From the NCBI GenBank assembly GCA_028571685.1, contig CM053162.1, positions 67,444,351-67,508,350 of the forward strand: DNA of 64,000 nt, written 5' to 3'. The position numbers and the translations under genes are program-made. Shown one piece after another: positions 42,683 to 54,508 of the stretch. Positions within the stretch are counted from its first letter, which is position 1. Each line of letters starts with the position of its first letter. Under the pieces are notes generated by a model. That model was not told the DNA's origin. It made no database searches and saw nothing but the letters and a program-made list of their open reading frames with translations. This DNA is from Heterohyrax brucei. Taxonomy: Eukaryota; Chordata; Mammalia; Hyracoidea; Procaviidae.

Positions 42683-44735
42683 TGTCTTTTGAGAGCTTTA
42701 CCAATACATTTTTATTTGTTTGCATTTTGAATGGGATTATACATTACATAGCATTCTAAGTACTTATCTCTTGGTATCTTCAGCACGTCTTTTCATTTTT
42801 CATAATTAATTTTCTCTCATAGATCAGTTAACTAGTTCCTGATCTATTTATAAGAGTGATATTTGTTCTTTGGACAACTTTCAAAACTGAAGTCCCTACG
42901 ATGCTTAATTATCCCAGGCAAAAGATGAACTGGTACTGCCCTAACAAGCCCCCTAGTGCTTTCAGTGTGTTAGCAAGACTATTTATGGGAAGCATCAGCT
43001 TTGCAGAATCATGTGATAGGCATGTAAACCAATGAAATAAGAGCCTCAAAGGAGTTCCATTTGTATGAAAGCTAAGGTGAACAGGTAACAGATTGTAGAA
43101 GTTGCTGAAAAGAGTATTGAAATTTTAGGCAGGTAGGGTAAGCACCTGGAAAACAGAAAGCATCAAATCTAAGCAAGTTTCTGTACTTTGATTTACAGTT
43201 CTCTTCTAATGAGCAGGACACCTGTTGCTCCATGAGGAAGTTTCGAGACAGAGCCTCTTTGTTTCAACGTATTTTCTACTACCCAAAAATACAAGTGACG
43301 CTGGTCTCTTGTTACTATGAATTTGAGAGAGGACACGTTTGGACCAGCAGCCAGGTGCTATTTTAATTTGCAGTGGTGATTTCTTTGTGAATTGAATACA
43401 GAAAATACATGATTTTTTTTTACTAGCATATATTATTCTCATCGTCTTTTGATTGCTGATTCATCAGCTGTGAAGTGGGCAGAGTGACTTTATTATACCT
43501 CCAGCCAGCATCAGTGAAATAAGGTACAGTCAGCTTGTGAGACATTACCATGTCCTGTCACCTTTGAACCATTGAGTCACTGCTTTAATCATCCACTAAG
43601 AGACCCCACATGGACTGCCAGCGTCCCCAGCTAGATTCACCGATGGGACCCACTCACACGGACTGTAAAGGTGGTGTCTAGCCCTCAGCTTCTGCATTTT
43701 GGAAAACAGTTTTCTACTTTAGTTCTCATAGTTAGGGAGACCTCATGGTTTCGAAGTTTTCTAACTGTCTCTTAATGAAAAAACAGAATCGGCTTTTGAT
43801 TTCTTTTTATACTCCAGAAACACAAATAAAGTTCACCCATGGAAAATTATTTCACATTTTATCTTAGAACTGTGGAAAAAATATCCTAATAAAACAAGAT
43901 GTTACATTACAAATAATAAGTCACCAATTTTTACAGCAAAATTAAACATTATAACTCCTCTAAACTTAGATCTCAGTGTTACGTATTAGAAAATGAAGGT
44001 GCATTATTAATTAAGAAATGATGTAATGTTGCCAGTACAGCTATATAAATGCAAATAAGGTCATGTTCGTAAAGGACGTCCATGCCTTCAAACACACCTC
44101 ACAGCTACCTTTTAGAAAGCCTGCTGCCCTTTGCCCATGAGACATACATGTACAGGGGTGAAGGGAATGGCATCACGTGTCCTCCCAGAAGAAACGGGTT
44201 GGAACTGTTTCCAGCTCCCAACTTCCACTGCTATCCAGGAGTTCACATTCATGGTGATCTTTTAACTCTCTACACCTAAATCATCTCTCCTATTTGAAGA
44301 ACTTTCAATGGACGTTCCTTTGCTTCTTCACCAGATCAATAACTACACAATAGCTATCTAGTTATTACCTAGTTATTATCATCATCATTTTAGACCTTTT
44401 TCCCCTTCATTTCAAACAGGTAGGATGACACAGACAAGTATTTTCACATGAAATGTACATTACTAGGGTGAACCTGGTAAGACTGAAGCTTGTAAACCTC
44501 TCTAAAAGGGGGAAAAAAATCTGCTTATTTATCTCAGTGACTGACTTCTCCATCATGGGTCATCAGCTTGTAGCATCTCCTGGGGAATGGTATCTCAGGT
44601 ATTTCAAATTTGCCTGGAAGTGAGTCAGGATCACTGAAATGCTGGGCATAAAATGCCATCTCCGATATGGGAAAGTTTAAAAGTGTTGTAACATACAGTC
44701 TCCAGTTTGATTCCGAGGAAGATGGGACTTTGTTC
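42683..44735. other. no gene or recognisable repeat
   Basis: About 2 kb, one of the longest repeat-free stretches in the window. Frames at 43206-43442 (minus, 78 codons) and 44534-44779 (minus, 81 codons) are not recognised; the latter overlaps a SINE. If the window holds a conserved regulatory element, this stretch and the repeat-free stretch at 6.5-6.8 kb are reasonable places to look, but the sequence itself shows no specific site. Confidence 0.4.
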
Positions 44736-44908
44736 CAGGTGTTGGTGGTACACTGGTTAAGCACCTGCCTGCAAACCAAAAGACTGGTAGCTTAAATCCG
44801 CTAGCTGCTCCTTGGCTGCCCTGCTAGGCAGTTCTGTTCTAGCATATAGGATCACAGTGATCCAGAATTCACTTGATGGCGACCAGTTTTGTTGCTGTTG
44901 TTGTCTGT
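44736..44908 (+). mobile_element. AfroSINE, diverged
   Basis: GGTGTTGGTGGTACACTGGT, TAAGCACCTGCCTGCAAACC, AATCCGCTAGCTGCTCCTTG and GAATTCACTTGATGGCGACC, then a GTTGCTGTTGTTG tail. The CTATGGGGC block is replaced by TGCCCTGCTAGGC. Confidence 0.8.
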
Positions 44909-45060
44909 CTGGGCTTTTTCGGTACTTTGTTCTTGATTCCGTTGAGTGAACGACCCCTAATTTTCCGTTCGGTGACGGTGGACCACGGCTGCGTAGACGG
45001 CGTTTCAGTACCTCTGACAGTTCAGCTCATTTGGCAGCCTAGAAGCAGGTCTGTGTAGAA
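44909..45060. other. CpG-dense patch of unknown origin
   Basis: Within about 110 bp (44918-45010) there are roughly ten CpGs (for example TTTTCCGTTCGGTGACGGTG and GCTGCGTAGACGGCGTTTC), far above the local level. It follows directly on a SINE tail. It is too short for a classical CpG island and lacks visible TATA or GC-box structure. A recent insertion of GC-rich sequence or a protected regulatory patch are both possible. Confidence 0.35.
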
Positions 45061-45446
45061 ATAAGTTGATATTTGTAAAGCCATTCACGGACTCAGAGAC
45101 ACAGCTAAAACTAGAACTTGTCCTCTATTAATATGGGGATTTTTTTCTTTCTAAAAATGAAATCTGTTTAGAGATGCAACATCAGGCAGAAGCTCTACAT
45201 TCTGATATGACCAGGATCTACTTTCTCTTTGTCAATCAGACCTTCTAATCCTATTCTTCTGTGACAATACATTTTAACAGGGGAAAGGATGCAGGGAACT
45301 GTGGTGTGTAGAACAGAGTGACCTCACAGAGAGGAGTTAATTGATGCAGGTGGCCAGTGTCACATATGTCAGAGCTTTGCCCACAGTTCGCCCTTGTATT
45401 CTTCACTGATGCTCTGTTAGGTGCGGTCAAGCTGTGCTGGTGGTTT
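45061..45446. other. no gene or recognisable repeat
   Basis: Just under 400 bp between the CpG-dense patch and the MaLR LTR. No supportable feature. Confidence 0.4.
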
Positions 45447-46016
45447 TAGTCAGTTAGGACCACTCTAACAGATATGTCACAAGTGGATGGCTTTAACAAA
45501 GAAAAGTTTCTTCTTATGCACTGTGGTAGGCTGCAAGTCTGAATTCAGGATATCCATTTGAGGGGAAGGGTTTCCATCTGTCAGCTCTGGAGGAAAGTCC
45601 TTGTGTTGCATTAGTCATTGGTCAGGAACCATCTTGGGGCTGGAACCTCAGGTCTAAGGACACACTCTTCTGGTGCTGCTTGCTTGATGGTGTGACATTC
45701 CCAGCTCTCTGCTTCCTTCCCTTTCCTTGTATTTCTTGCAGGATAAAAGGATAAACAGTGGTGTCAGCCACACTCCAGGGAAACTCCCTTTACAGGGGAG
45801 CAGGGAGGTGACCTTAGGAAGGGATTTACAGTTCCACCCTAATCCTCTCTGTTAACCACAGAATCCCCTCTGTTAACCACAGGCAGAGATGAGAGTTTAC
45901 AACATAAGAAATTCATGAAAGGGGACGGGGGTCACAATTGCAGAATACAGGGATCCCGGCCCAGCCAAATTACTGTACGTGTTTTTGAGGGGAACAATTC
46001 AACCCGTGACACTGGC
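45447..46016 (-). mobile_element. MaLR-type LTR fossil with small internal duplication
   Basis: Antisense solo LTR from TTAGTCAGTTAGGACCACTC through GGATGGCTTTAACAAAGAAA, GCTCTGGAGGAAAGTCCTTG, CCAGGGAAACTCCCTTTACA to GGGAACAATTCAACCCGTGACA. A 15-bp unit CTCTGTTAACCACAG is doubled near 45845-45883. It carries no internal region and is a decayed relic. Confidence 0.87.
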
Positions 46017-46388
46017 CAACTGTCTCTGCTGTTTCATTCTAAGAAAATGAGAACAGTCCTGGGATGCAGCTGCAAATCGGTGACTGAGTTAGACCAACAC
46101 AGAGCATGTGGACTCTTCAAAGAGCTGAAAGAGGGCAGGCAGAGGGACAGGACGAGCTGCGCCCACAGGCTGTGAGGTGGCCTCAGCCTCTGGGAGCTGC
46201 CATGCTACGAATTGTGACAGCTACATAATATCCGTACTTAGGCAATGAGAGAGAGCTTCTGGGGAGCGTATCTCATGACTAACATATCACTTCAGTAGTT
46301 ACATAATCGACAGCCATAATAGAATCCCTAGGATCAGATTTTTTTTTAAATTATAGATATATTTTAGCTAATGCCACATGTATTTACA
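46017..46388. other. no gene or recognisable repeat
   Basis: About 370 bp between the LTR and a SINE. The 86-codon frame at 45915-46175 begins inside the LTR and is not supported. Confidence 0.4.
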
Positions 46389-46556
46389 AGGAAACTCTGG
46401 TAGTGTAAAGGTTAAGCATTACGGCAGCCAACCAAAAGTTTGGCAGTTCAAGTCTAACAGGCACTCCGTGAAAACCTTATGGAGCTTATCTACTCTGCCC
46501 TGTAGGGTTGCTAGGAGTCAGAACTGACTCGATGGCAGAAGGATTCATTTGGTTCT
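46389..46556 (+). mobile_element. AfroSINE
   Basis: GGAAACTCTGGTAGTGTAAA, GGCAGCCAACCAAAAGTTTG, GCAGTTCAAGTCTAACAGGC, TGCCCTGTAGGGTTGCTAGG and CAGAACTGACTCGATGGCAG. Full length. Confidence 0.92.
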
Positions 46557-46689
46557 GTATATACTTACAAATATACACAGATTTGCTTCAGGTAAAATCG
46601 CAGCATTGTAAAGTCTCCAGGTTTAGATAATTCAGATTTCAGTTACTTTGTTCTGTTAGCAAGCCATGTTTCTGAAACAGCCCTAATTT

Positions 46690-46845
46690 CAGAGTGGTGA
46701 AGAGCTACAAGGAGCTGAGGCAACTAACCAAAAGGCAGGTGGTTTGAATCCACCAGCTGCTTTTCGGAAACCCCATGGAGCAGTTCTACTCTGTCCTATA
46801 GGGTTGTGATGAACTGGAATAACTAGACAACAGCAGGATGTTTTC
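46690..46845 (+). mobile_element. AfroSINE
   Basis: AACTAACCAAAAGGCAGGTG, GTTTGAATCCACCAGCTGCT, CATGGAGCAGTTCTACTCTG and TCCTATAGGGTTGTGATG. The first 30 bp of the head are degraded. Same orientation as the copy 130 bp upstream. Confidence 0.88.
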
Positions 46846-48082
46846 TTTTTATGTACAAGAAAAATAATCATAAGTGAAATTAATCCTTAATTAAATATGA
46901 GCAAGTGACAGAATGGTCTCAAAGTGTACTGTTTCTCAATATAGTATGAAAGTTTGAATCAAGAAATAATTAACTGTGTGAACCTTTTACTATTAACTTC
47001 TACACACTTGATATGTTGGGTTACCAACCCACATTTTTTTCTAGTTCCCACATCTGAGCTTTTCATCCTTCTAGCTCTTTCCACAACATACCTACATCGG
47101 TTAGCATAAGGTAGCTCTGTGAATTGTTTTTGCCTGATTAACTTTAGTAGAAAAATACAGGTTTAATGGTGAAGAAATAACACCCTGAGCCATTAAAAGT
47201 CACAGATATCTGTAGAGATATATAGATACAGTTGATGCGTAACCTTGTATAGGAAAACTTTTTATAGTGAATAAAATACTTCTGCTGTGAGTGGAAAACA
47301 AGGCAAGCTTGGAGTAAAAAAAGTGTACTTTTAGAAAATTGGTTTGGAAAGGCTAAAGATTTTTGTGAAAGTGAAGATCATTCTAACTACATCAAAGAGA
47401 CCATTATCAAGAAAGAATGGCCTCAACCTTTCTTGAAGGGTACCCATGCTTACGTGTATGTGTCTACCTCTTTTTTATTCAAAATGTCTCCCTTTCTTTC
47501 AGCAGTATTCACATTTATAGTTACAAGAAAACCTAATGAACATCCTACAAAGACAATTTGTGTATATTAGTAATGACAAAATATTTGCAGAGAAATTTAT
47601 TACATGAATAGAATAAATTCAGATGTATTCAAATACAAGTCTAAGACAAACATTCCTTTTTCTTTAGAATGGAGAGATGATAGAGAGAGGAATGAATGGA
47701 TGAACAGAGGGATGTGTGGATGGATGGATGAATGGAAAAATAGCTGGCTGACTGTTCATGAATTTCCGTGTGTGTTAGACTTCTTCAATTTTGAAAATAA
47801 TGCTTTTATTATCTTGAATTAAAGTTATTTTGATAAAACTGCATCAGACAAGAATAGCATGGTTTAAATATGAGGCATAGAATTATATGTTGACTTAAAA
47901 ATTTTTTTAATGTCTTTAACCTATATTTATTTTTTAATCTAAGTAGGTATGACGAGACACTTACATAGAAGAATGTTTTCTCCTTTGAATTAATTTTGTG
48001 AAATTATTTTAAATTTTAGGCAAAATTTACTGTGTTTGCAAATACTATATACATGTCTATATTTGCATAAATATTTAGGTTT
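46846..48082. other. no gene; GGAT microsatellite
   Basis: About 1.2 kb. The patch 47690-47740 is an imperfect (ATGG)n run (GTGTGGATGGATGGATGAAT). A 72-codon frame across it reflects that repeat. Confidence 0.45.
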
Positions 48083-48254
48083 ACCAAAGCCAAAATGACC
48101 CATTGCAACTGAGTCAATTTCCAGCTCATAGTCACCCTATAGGACAGAGTAGATCTGGCTCATAGGGTTTCGTAAGATGTGCCTAATGAATTTGAGCTGG
48201 TGATCTTCTGGTTAGCAGCTGTAGCATTTACCACTACACTACCAGGGTTTCCAG
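48083..48254 (-). mobile_element. AfroSINE, left member of inverted pair
   Basis: CCATTGCAACTGAGTCAATT, CACCCTATAGGACAGAGTAG, TTCTGGTTAGCAGCTGTAGC, CACTACACTACCAGGGTTTC. Head to head with the next SINE at 18 bp. Confidence 0.9.
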
Positions 48255-48271
48255 TTGGAATTAAATTCAAC

Positions 48272-48414
48272 TGCATTAAGTGCTATGTCCGCTAATCAAA
48301 AGATTGTACGTTCAAATCTGCCAGGAGCTCCTCGGAAACCCTATGGGGCAGTTCTACTCTGACTTCTAGGGTTGCCATGAGTCAAACCTGACTCGAAGGC
48401 AATGGGTGGGGGGT
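48272..48414 (+). mobile_element. AfroSINE, right member of inverted pair
   Basis: TTAAGTGCTATGTCCGCTAA, GCCAGGAGCTCCTCGGAAAC, CCTATGGGGCAGTTCTACTC and CATGAGTCAAACCTGACTCG. The first 25 bp of the head are missing. With the previous copy it would fold as a long hairpin in either transcript. Confidence 0.9.
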
Positions 48415-49590
48415 GATGTATTGTAGAAGCCTCAGACAGTAGCAATTTAATAAGAATAGGGTGTTGTTTGAGTCTCACAAAAAAAAATTGAGAAAAAATT
48501 CTGTTAGTATTGTGACTCAACTATTACTAGAAACATAGATTCTTTCTCTTTCCCAGCTTTCCTCTTGATTGTGCTTGACTTCTGTTCTTCACTTGGCTCA
48601 TGCAAAGTACTCTTGGCTCATGCCAAGGTGGGATTGCCAGTCCTCACATCTGCCTTAATTTAGCAGGAAGGAGTGCAACAGGGATCTGAGGTCTCTTTCT
48701 GGACAAGGAAGCTCCCTTAAAAATGTCTCTTTGGGAGTTCCTAAGTCATTCGAAAGTTAGTTTTAGGATTTCAGGGGAAACTAGGAAGTATAGTAGCTGG
48801 GTACATTCTGAACATCCACAAAATACCAAGGAAGAACACCCAGTGGCAGGTAATTATCTCACCCACAAGATAGAGAACATTATTCAGATACTACAAATAT
48901 TTTCACAGTATTTCCATGCTAAATGTATTTTATTTTAGGACGTAAGTAAGCCCAAACAATCTGTTTAAGAATTCAGTTGGTCTAAAAAGATAAACACAAA
49001 CTTTACTGTAATTATTTTTGTTATATAAAACAAATTCAGTGAAATGAGCTTTTAGCTCTTTGAAACTAATAATCTCTAAGCTAAACATGAATATTACATA
49101 GTCACATCATTTAGCGACTGACAAATACTTGATTGTTTTACAGAAATTTTTATATTTTATTTCTTTGATAAATGTTACTTTAGTCATTGGAATTACTGAT
49201 ACATGTTCATTTTTACATTTTGAATAATATACAGGTAGCCAAATTCAATAAGTGTTTAAAATTACTCTGAGTTCTTCAGTACTCTTCTCCTTGTCCTTAT
49301 CTGTGCATCTTGAAATTTATACAAAAACATGGTACAATTCTATTTTATAAAAATTCATCTTCTTAATATATAATACACATCTTTTAGTTAACATATACAG
49401 TTCTATATCACATTTTTAAAATAAGGGCATATTATTTAATAGTATAGATTTAAGTTCCTTTATACAACCTATTCTTTCTGGTAAGACATTCGAATATTTT
49501 CAAGAGTGTTACCCTGCTCTCATTGGAAAATGGAGAATTTTCCCAGACAAAAATAGTTTTTTAAGAAAGTATTGTAATGACGTTGCCAAA
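48415..49590. other. no gene or recognisable repeat
   Basis: About 1.2 kb of AT-rich DNA with no supportable feature. A 71-codon frame at 48723-48938 is unrecognised. Confidence 0.4.
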
Positions 49591-50222
49591 ACCGAAATCA
49601 AACCTACTGCCGTCAAGACAACACAGAGCTCACTAAGCTGAGTCTCACTGGCAACACAAGAATAGAATGGGGTGTACCCTGAGATCTCCTCTAAAAGACC
49701 TCAGTTGATGGTCCAGCGGTTTGGGGGTTCCTGCGGGAGCATGGCCACTGGCCCTGATGCTGCCCTTGCCCATAAATCCTAACGAAGGTCCACTCTTCGG
49801 ACACAAATGGATTGGACTTGGTGATGCAGAGTGACCATATATTGAATGCACTTTATGGTTCTATGCATCTATAGGATATCATCCTGCTGACCTCTGGCCG
49901 GAGCAAGGAGAGTGGGTGGAGAGGAGGGGAAAGGAGACTGGTGGGAGGATGAGACACGTATGGAGCAGAGAGGAATAGTGTGCTGTCACCGGGCAGGGAG
50001 AGCAGTGGAAGCTGCATATAGGTGGGCATGTAAATTTATACGGGAATGTACATTTTCACTCAGTAATAATAATTATAATAAAAAAGATGATACCGACTCA
50101 TAGGGACTCTATAGGACAGAGTAGAACTACCCCACAGTTTCCAAGGAGCACCTGGTGGATTCAAACTTCTGACCTTTTGGTTAACAGACATAGCTCTTAA
50201 CCACTACACCCTCAGGTTTTCC
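49591..50222 (-). mobile_element. AfroSINE split by an L1 3' end
   Basis: The SINE tail part AAATCAAACCTACTGCCGTC lies at 49600-49615. The rest resumes at 50090 with CCGACTCATAGGGACTCTAT, AAGGAGCACCTGGTGGATTC, TTTTGGTTAACAGACATAGC and ACACCCTCAGGTTTTCC. The two parts join exactly where the family consensus continues (CGTCGAGTCGATTCCGACTC), so one SINE was cut by the L1 fragment. Confidence 0.9.
49616..50089 (+). mobile_element. 5'-truncated L1 3' UTR inside an AfroSINE
   Basis: GAGCTCACTAAGCTGAGTCT, TGAGATCTCCTCTAAAAGAC, AACGAAGGTCCACTCTTCGG, GGATATCATCCTGCTGACCT, the purine tract at 49908-49960 and GGGAATGTACATTTTCACTC, with an AATAATTATAATAAAAAA tail. It is relatively well preserved. The likely target duplication is short: AAGA before the element and AAGA after the tail. 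Confidence 0.93.
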
Positions 50223-51239
50223 TTGATGATATTGGCAGTAGTTTTATTGTAGGATGAATGACTTTGTCCTGTCTCTTCATAGTTTCTTGTTAGAAAAACA
50301 TAAGGGGAGGTAAGGAATCGTTGTTGCAGTCTTCTTGTTTAAACATGAAAAGCTGTGATTATTTTTCGTCCTTTTTTCTCAGTCTGAGTGTACCTGAGAG
50401 ATGATGGTATAAATCTAACACCAATACTCTCAAGAAACTTAGTTTTAAAGGCAGAGCCCACACTTGTGTTGGTGGTGGTGCTGGTCTTGGTGGCAGTTGT
50501 GCTAGGCGGCTGTATGATAAATTATCTGTAGGCTAGCTAAGTGTTTGTTCATTTTTGACAGCGATGCGCTCACAGTCCCCAAATCAGCTGACTGATAGCA
50601 TTTTGAAACCATGCAGTTGTAGACCTAGTGTTGACTACAACTCAGAGTGGAAGAAGTGGGTGAAAGTGCTGATATATTCAATATCATAACATGTTCAAAA
50701 CAGAGATTTAATTCATGCAGTATGCTTTTAATTTTGATTCCAGTGCCACAAAACTGTCAGTATCTCCTCTCTTTGATTTATTAGTTTCATAAAAGAGAAT
50801 GTTTCTCAAAGCCAGTTAGACTGTCTTTCTGAAAGTTTACCTGAGGCTTTTCTGAAAATCGCACATCCAAATCCAAATCCAAAATCCAAGGTTGCTTTGT
50901 CTGTTACTAAGGACATTGGAGAGCGTTTTTTATTTGCTTATTATCCAATTTTCACACATCTAACCAATGACATCATCAATTATCATAATTTTATAAAGTT
51001 TTTTTCTCTTTTACCTTTTCCCTCATGCTAATTTGCAAAAGTGAGACACATTTTAGTAAACATTTGTCTTAGAACATAGATGGAGACAAATACAAAGATC
51101 GTAAAGATTCAGCTCGATTAATTTTCAAGAAGAGCACACTCATGTAACTAGCCATTACATGAAGACAGAAAAGCTTGTCTGCTCCCTGTAAGTCTTATGC
51201 CGCTTGCATTCTGCCCGTCACACTCACCTTCATAAGCAA
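50223..51239. other. no gene or recognisable repeat
   Basis: About 1 kb of unique-looking DNA. A short direct repeat, CAAATCCAAATCCAAAATCC, sits near 50867. Confidence 0.4.
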
Positions 51240-51600
51240 ATTCATTGTAGCTTCTAGCAACAAAACTTGAACTTCATATAAATGAAATCATATTGTAAGT
51301 ACTCTATTTTATTTGAACTGCTTTGGTTAAGTTTGATTGTGAGATTGATCTCTTGCTACAGGTAGCAGTGATTGGTTCATTCTCATGCCTATGCAGTCTT
51401 TAGTTGCATAAATATATGATTTTTCATCTATTCACGCAAATAAGCACGTGACTGCTATCTCCATCTCCATAAATGGAGTTCCTGTTAATGTTCTTATCCA
51501 TGTGTTTAATCAACATATGTAGACATTTGTGCTGAGCGTGTACCTAGGAATTTGATTACAGGGTTGTGGGATAAATTCATGTTTCAGCTTCAGTGGATTT
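51240..51600 (-). mobile_element. old L1 3' end, antisense
   Basis: TGAAATCATATTGTAAGTAC, TGCATAAATATATGATTTTT, TGTTCTTATCCATGTGTTTA and GTGTACCTAGGAATTTGATT follow the antisense C-terminus and 3' UTR text of ancient L1s. Strongly decayed. Confidence 0.5.
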
Positions 51601-51957
51601 CAAAGGACAGCTTGAGAAGACCAACTAAAAGATAATAAAATGCACAAAGATCTGCAGTTAGAAAACCAAAAGGGAAGAACATGCCTGACATTTCTTAAGC
51701 TGAGAGAATTAAATAAAGACATTAAGCCTCAAGTTGCAATCTGAAGCATTTTATGGGAAAATATTGAATGACTCAAGAAGTATTAAAAAAAAAAGATGGA
51801 AAGAATACACAGAGTCCCTATTCTGAAAAGAGTTGGTCGACTTTCAACCACTTCATCAGGTAGCATGTGAAAAAGAACTGAAGGAAGAAGTCCAAGCTGC
51901 AGTGATGTCATTGATGAAAAACACGGCTTCCAGAATTGACAGAATGCCAGGTAAAAT

Positions 51958-52780
51958 GCTTTTTTTTTAATTAAATAAAAAATGAAAGTGCACATACTCT
52001 GTGCTTACAATATTGGGTTAAGATGGGAGGAGTACACAAGTCGTGTTGAAGCCCCATTAATATTGATCTTCTTACTAATGTGTATTGTCATCAATTTCAC
52101 CCAACTAAATTTGTAACAACTGTCTAATCTAAACCTTCGCCCCTTGCCCTCCCACCCTCCCACCCTCCCCACCCTTGTAGCCATCAAAGAGTCTTTTCTG
52201 TTATGTATGAGTCTGCTTTTAAGTTTTTATCGTGGGGGTCTCATATAATAATTGTCCTTCTGTCGCTGACTAGTTTCACTCAACACAATGTCCTCCAGTT
52301 GAGACCAAATTGAGAGATATTTCCTGCTATCATCGTTGTTCCTTATCATCGCATAGTACTCCACTGAATACATATATCAATGTTTACCCATCCATTCTTC
52401 TGCTGTTGGGCATCTGGGTTGATTCCATCTTTTTGCTATCATGGACTGTGCTACAATGAACATTTGTGTGCACATATCAGTTGGTGTGAATGGCCTTGAT
52501 TCTGTAGGATATATTCCAAGCAGAGGAATTACTGGGTCAAATGGTATACCTATGTCCATTATTTTAAGGTAATGCCGACTTGCTTTCCAAAGAGACTGCA
52601 CCATTCTGCAATCCCACCAACAGTGTAAGAGAGTTCCAATCTCTCCACAGCCTCCCCAACATTTAGTGTTTTGTGATTTTTGGATCATAGCCAATCTTGT
52701 TGAGGTGAGATGGTATCTCATTGTCATTTTGATTTCAATTTCTTTAATAATTAATTGACAAATAAATTAATTCCTTTAAC
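51958..52780 (-). mobile_element. L1 3' end with ORF2 C-terminus, inside the RTE
   Basis: A T-run at 51960 marks the tail. The minus-strand frame 52377-52727 (116 codons) is the ORF2 C-terminus: [51 protein letters not shown] and AEEWMGKH. The cysteine-rich HCWWDC motif is intact. The copy is 5'-truncated at about 52.78 kb, after which RTE text resumes (AATGCAAAGCTAGTGGC). Confidence 0.92.
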
Positions 52781-53454
52781 AAAGGAATGCAAAGCTAGTG
52801 GCACTCATGTCTATGCAAAGAAATTTGGAAGATGACTATATGGCCAACTGGCTAGAAGAAATCTAAGATTGTTCCCATTTGCAAGAAAGGTGACCCATCA
52901 GGATACAGAAATGATCAAACAATGTAATTAATATTACATGCAAGTAAATGTTTTCCAAGATAATTCAAAAGAGTCTGCAGCAGTAAATGGACAGAGAACT
53001 GCCAGAAATTCAAACAAGACTCAGAAAAGAACATGAAACAAGGAATATCATTGCTGATGTCAGGTGGATCTTGGCTAAAAGCACAAAATATTCTATATTT
53101 TATTGACTTTACAAATGCTTTCAACTTTGTGGATCAGAATACATTATGGATAATGGGGAAGAAGGGGAATTCGAGACTACTTAAATATGTTGATGTGGAA
53201 CCTGTCCATAGATTACAAGGCAGTCTTTAAAATATAACAAAGGGATATTGCATGACTTAACACTGGGAAAGATGTGTTTCGGGATTGTATCCTTATACCA
53301 CATTTATTCAGTCTGTATGCTGAGGAAATGATCTGAAAAGCTGGACTAGATTGACAGAGTGTAACATCAGGATTAGTAGGCAACTCATTAACAACCCGTG
53401 ATATGCCGATTACATAACCTTGTTTGCAAAAAGTGAAAAATTTTGAATCACTTC

Positions 53455-53612
53455 AAAACCAGACCCACTGCCAGTGAGTCAATTCCGACTCCTAGCAACT
53501 CTACACACAGACTGGAACCTATAGAGTTTCCAGGGAGTACCTGGAGGCTTTGAAATGCTGACCTGGTTAATAGCCTTAGCATTTAACCACTACACCACTA
53601 TGGTTTCTAGAA
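53455..53612 (-). mobile_element. AfroSINE inside the RTE
   Basis: CCACTGCCAGTGAGTCAATT, TCCAGGGAGTACCTGGAGGC and AACCACTACACCACTATGGT. Full length, moderately diverged. Confidence 0.9.
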
Positions 53613-54008
53613 GCACCTACTGATAAAAATCAAAGACCACAGCCTTCAGTATGGATTACACCTCAGTATAAAGCAAAAGCCTTCACAACAGGGCCAACAG
53701 CAACATCACAATAAACGAAGAAAATACTGAAGTTGTCAAGGATTTCATTTTACTTGCATCTGAAATCAACACAGGAAAGCAGCTGTCAAGAAACTGAATG
53801 ATGTATTGCATTGCAGAAATCTATTGCAAAACATCTTGTCAAAGTGTTGAAAATTAAGAAAGTCACTTTGAGAAATAAGATGCACCTGATTCCAGCAGTG
53901 ATGTTTTCAATTGCCTCATATGCATGCAAAATCTGGGCAATGAATAAGAAAGATCGAAGAACTGAACCTTTGAATTATGCTGTTGGCAAAGAATATTGAA
54001 TGTACAGC

Positions 54009-54508
54009 TGTCATGGATTGCATTGTGTGCCCTCAAAGTGTCTGTCAACTTGGCTAGATCATGATTTCCAATATTGTTATGATTATCCAGCATTTTATCA
54101 ACTGATATGATTGCCCTCTGTATTATAAATCCTATCACTACGTTGTTAATGAGCTGGTTTAGTGAAAGTGATCTTGATGAGATCTAAATGATTATATTGC
54201 ACCTTAAGCCCATGCTTTTTGAGGTCTAAAAGAGAGAAACCAGCAGACAGACCTCAGACCACCAACAAGGCTGTATCGGGAGCAGCGTATGTCTTTAAAT
54301 TTCGAGTTCCTCTGTGGAGAAGCTCCCAGAACAAGAGAAAATTGTATGACAAGGTCTTCCCTCCAGAGCTGATAGAGACAGAGTTTTCCCCTGGTCTGGT
54401 ACGCTGAATACAGACTTTTAACCCACCAAACTTTGATGGAATAAATTTCTCTGTTAAAACCACCCACTTGTAGTGATTCTGCTAGAGTAGTACTAGATGA
54501 CTAAGGCA
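54009..54508 (+). mobile_element. MaLR-type LTR fossil inside the RTE
   Basis: Sense solo LTR, TGTCATGGATTGCATTGTGT to TACTAGATGACTAAGGCA, with CTCCAGAGCTGATAGAGACA and GGAATAAATTTCTCTGTTAA in between. The word CAGCTGT occurs at both junctions (54005-54011 and 54507-54513), consistent with a target duplication that overlaps the ends. RTE text is continuous across it (TTGAATGTACAG, then GTGGACTGCCAGAAG). A relic about 500 bp long without internal region. Confidence 0.87.

Noticed and set aside
45915-46175. 86-codon plus-strand frame
   Set aside because: Its first third is the antisense end of an LTR fossil; the rest has no family resemblance.
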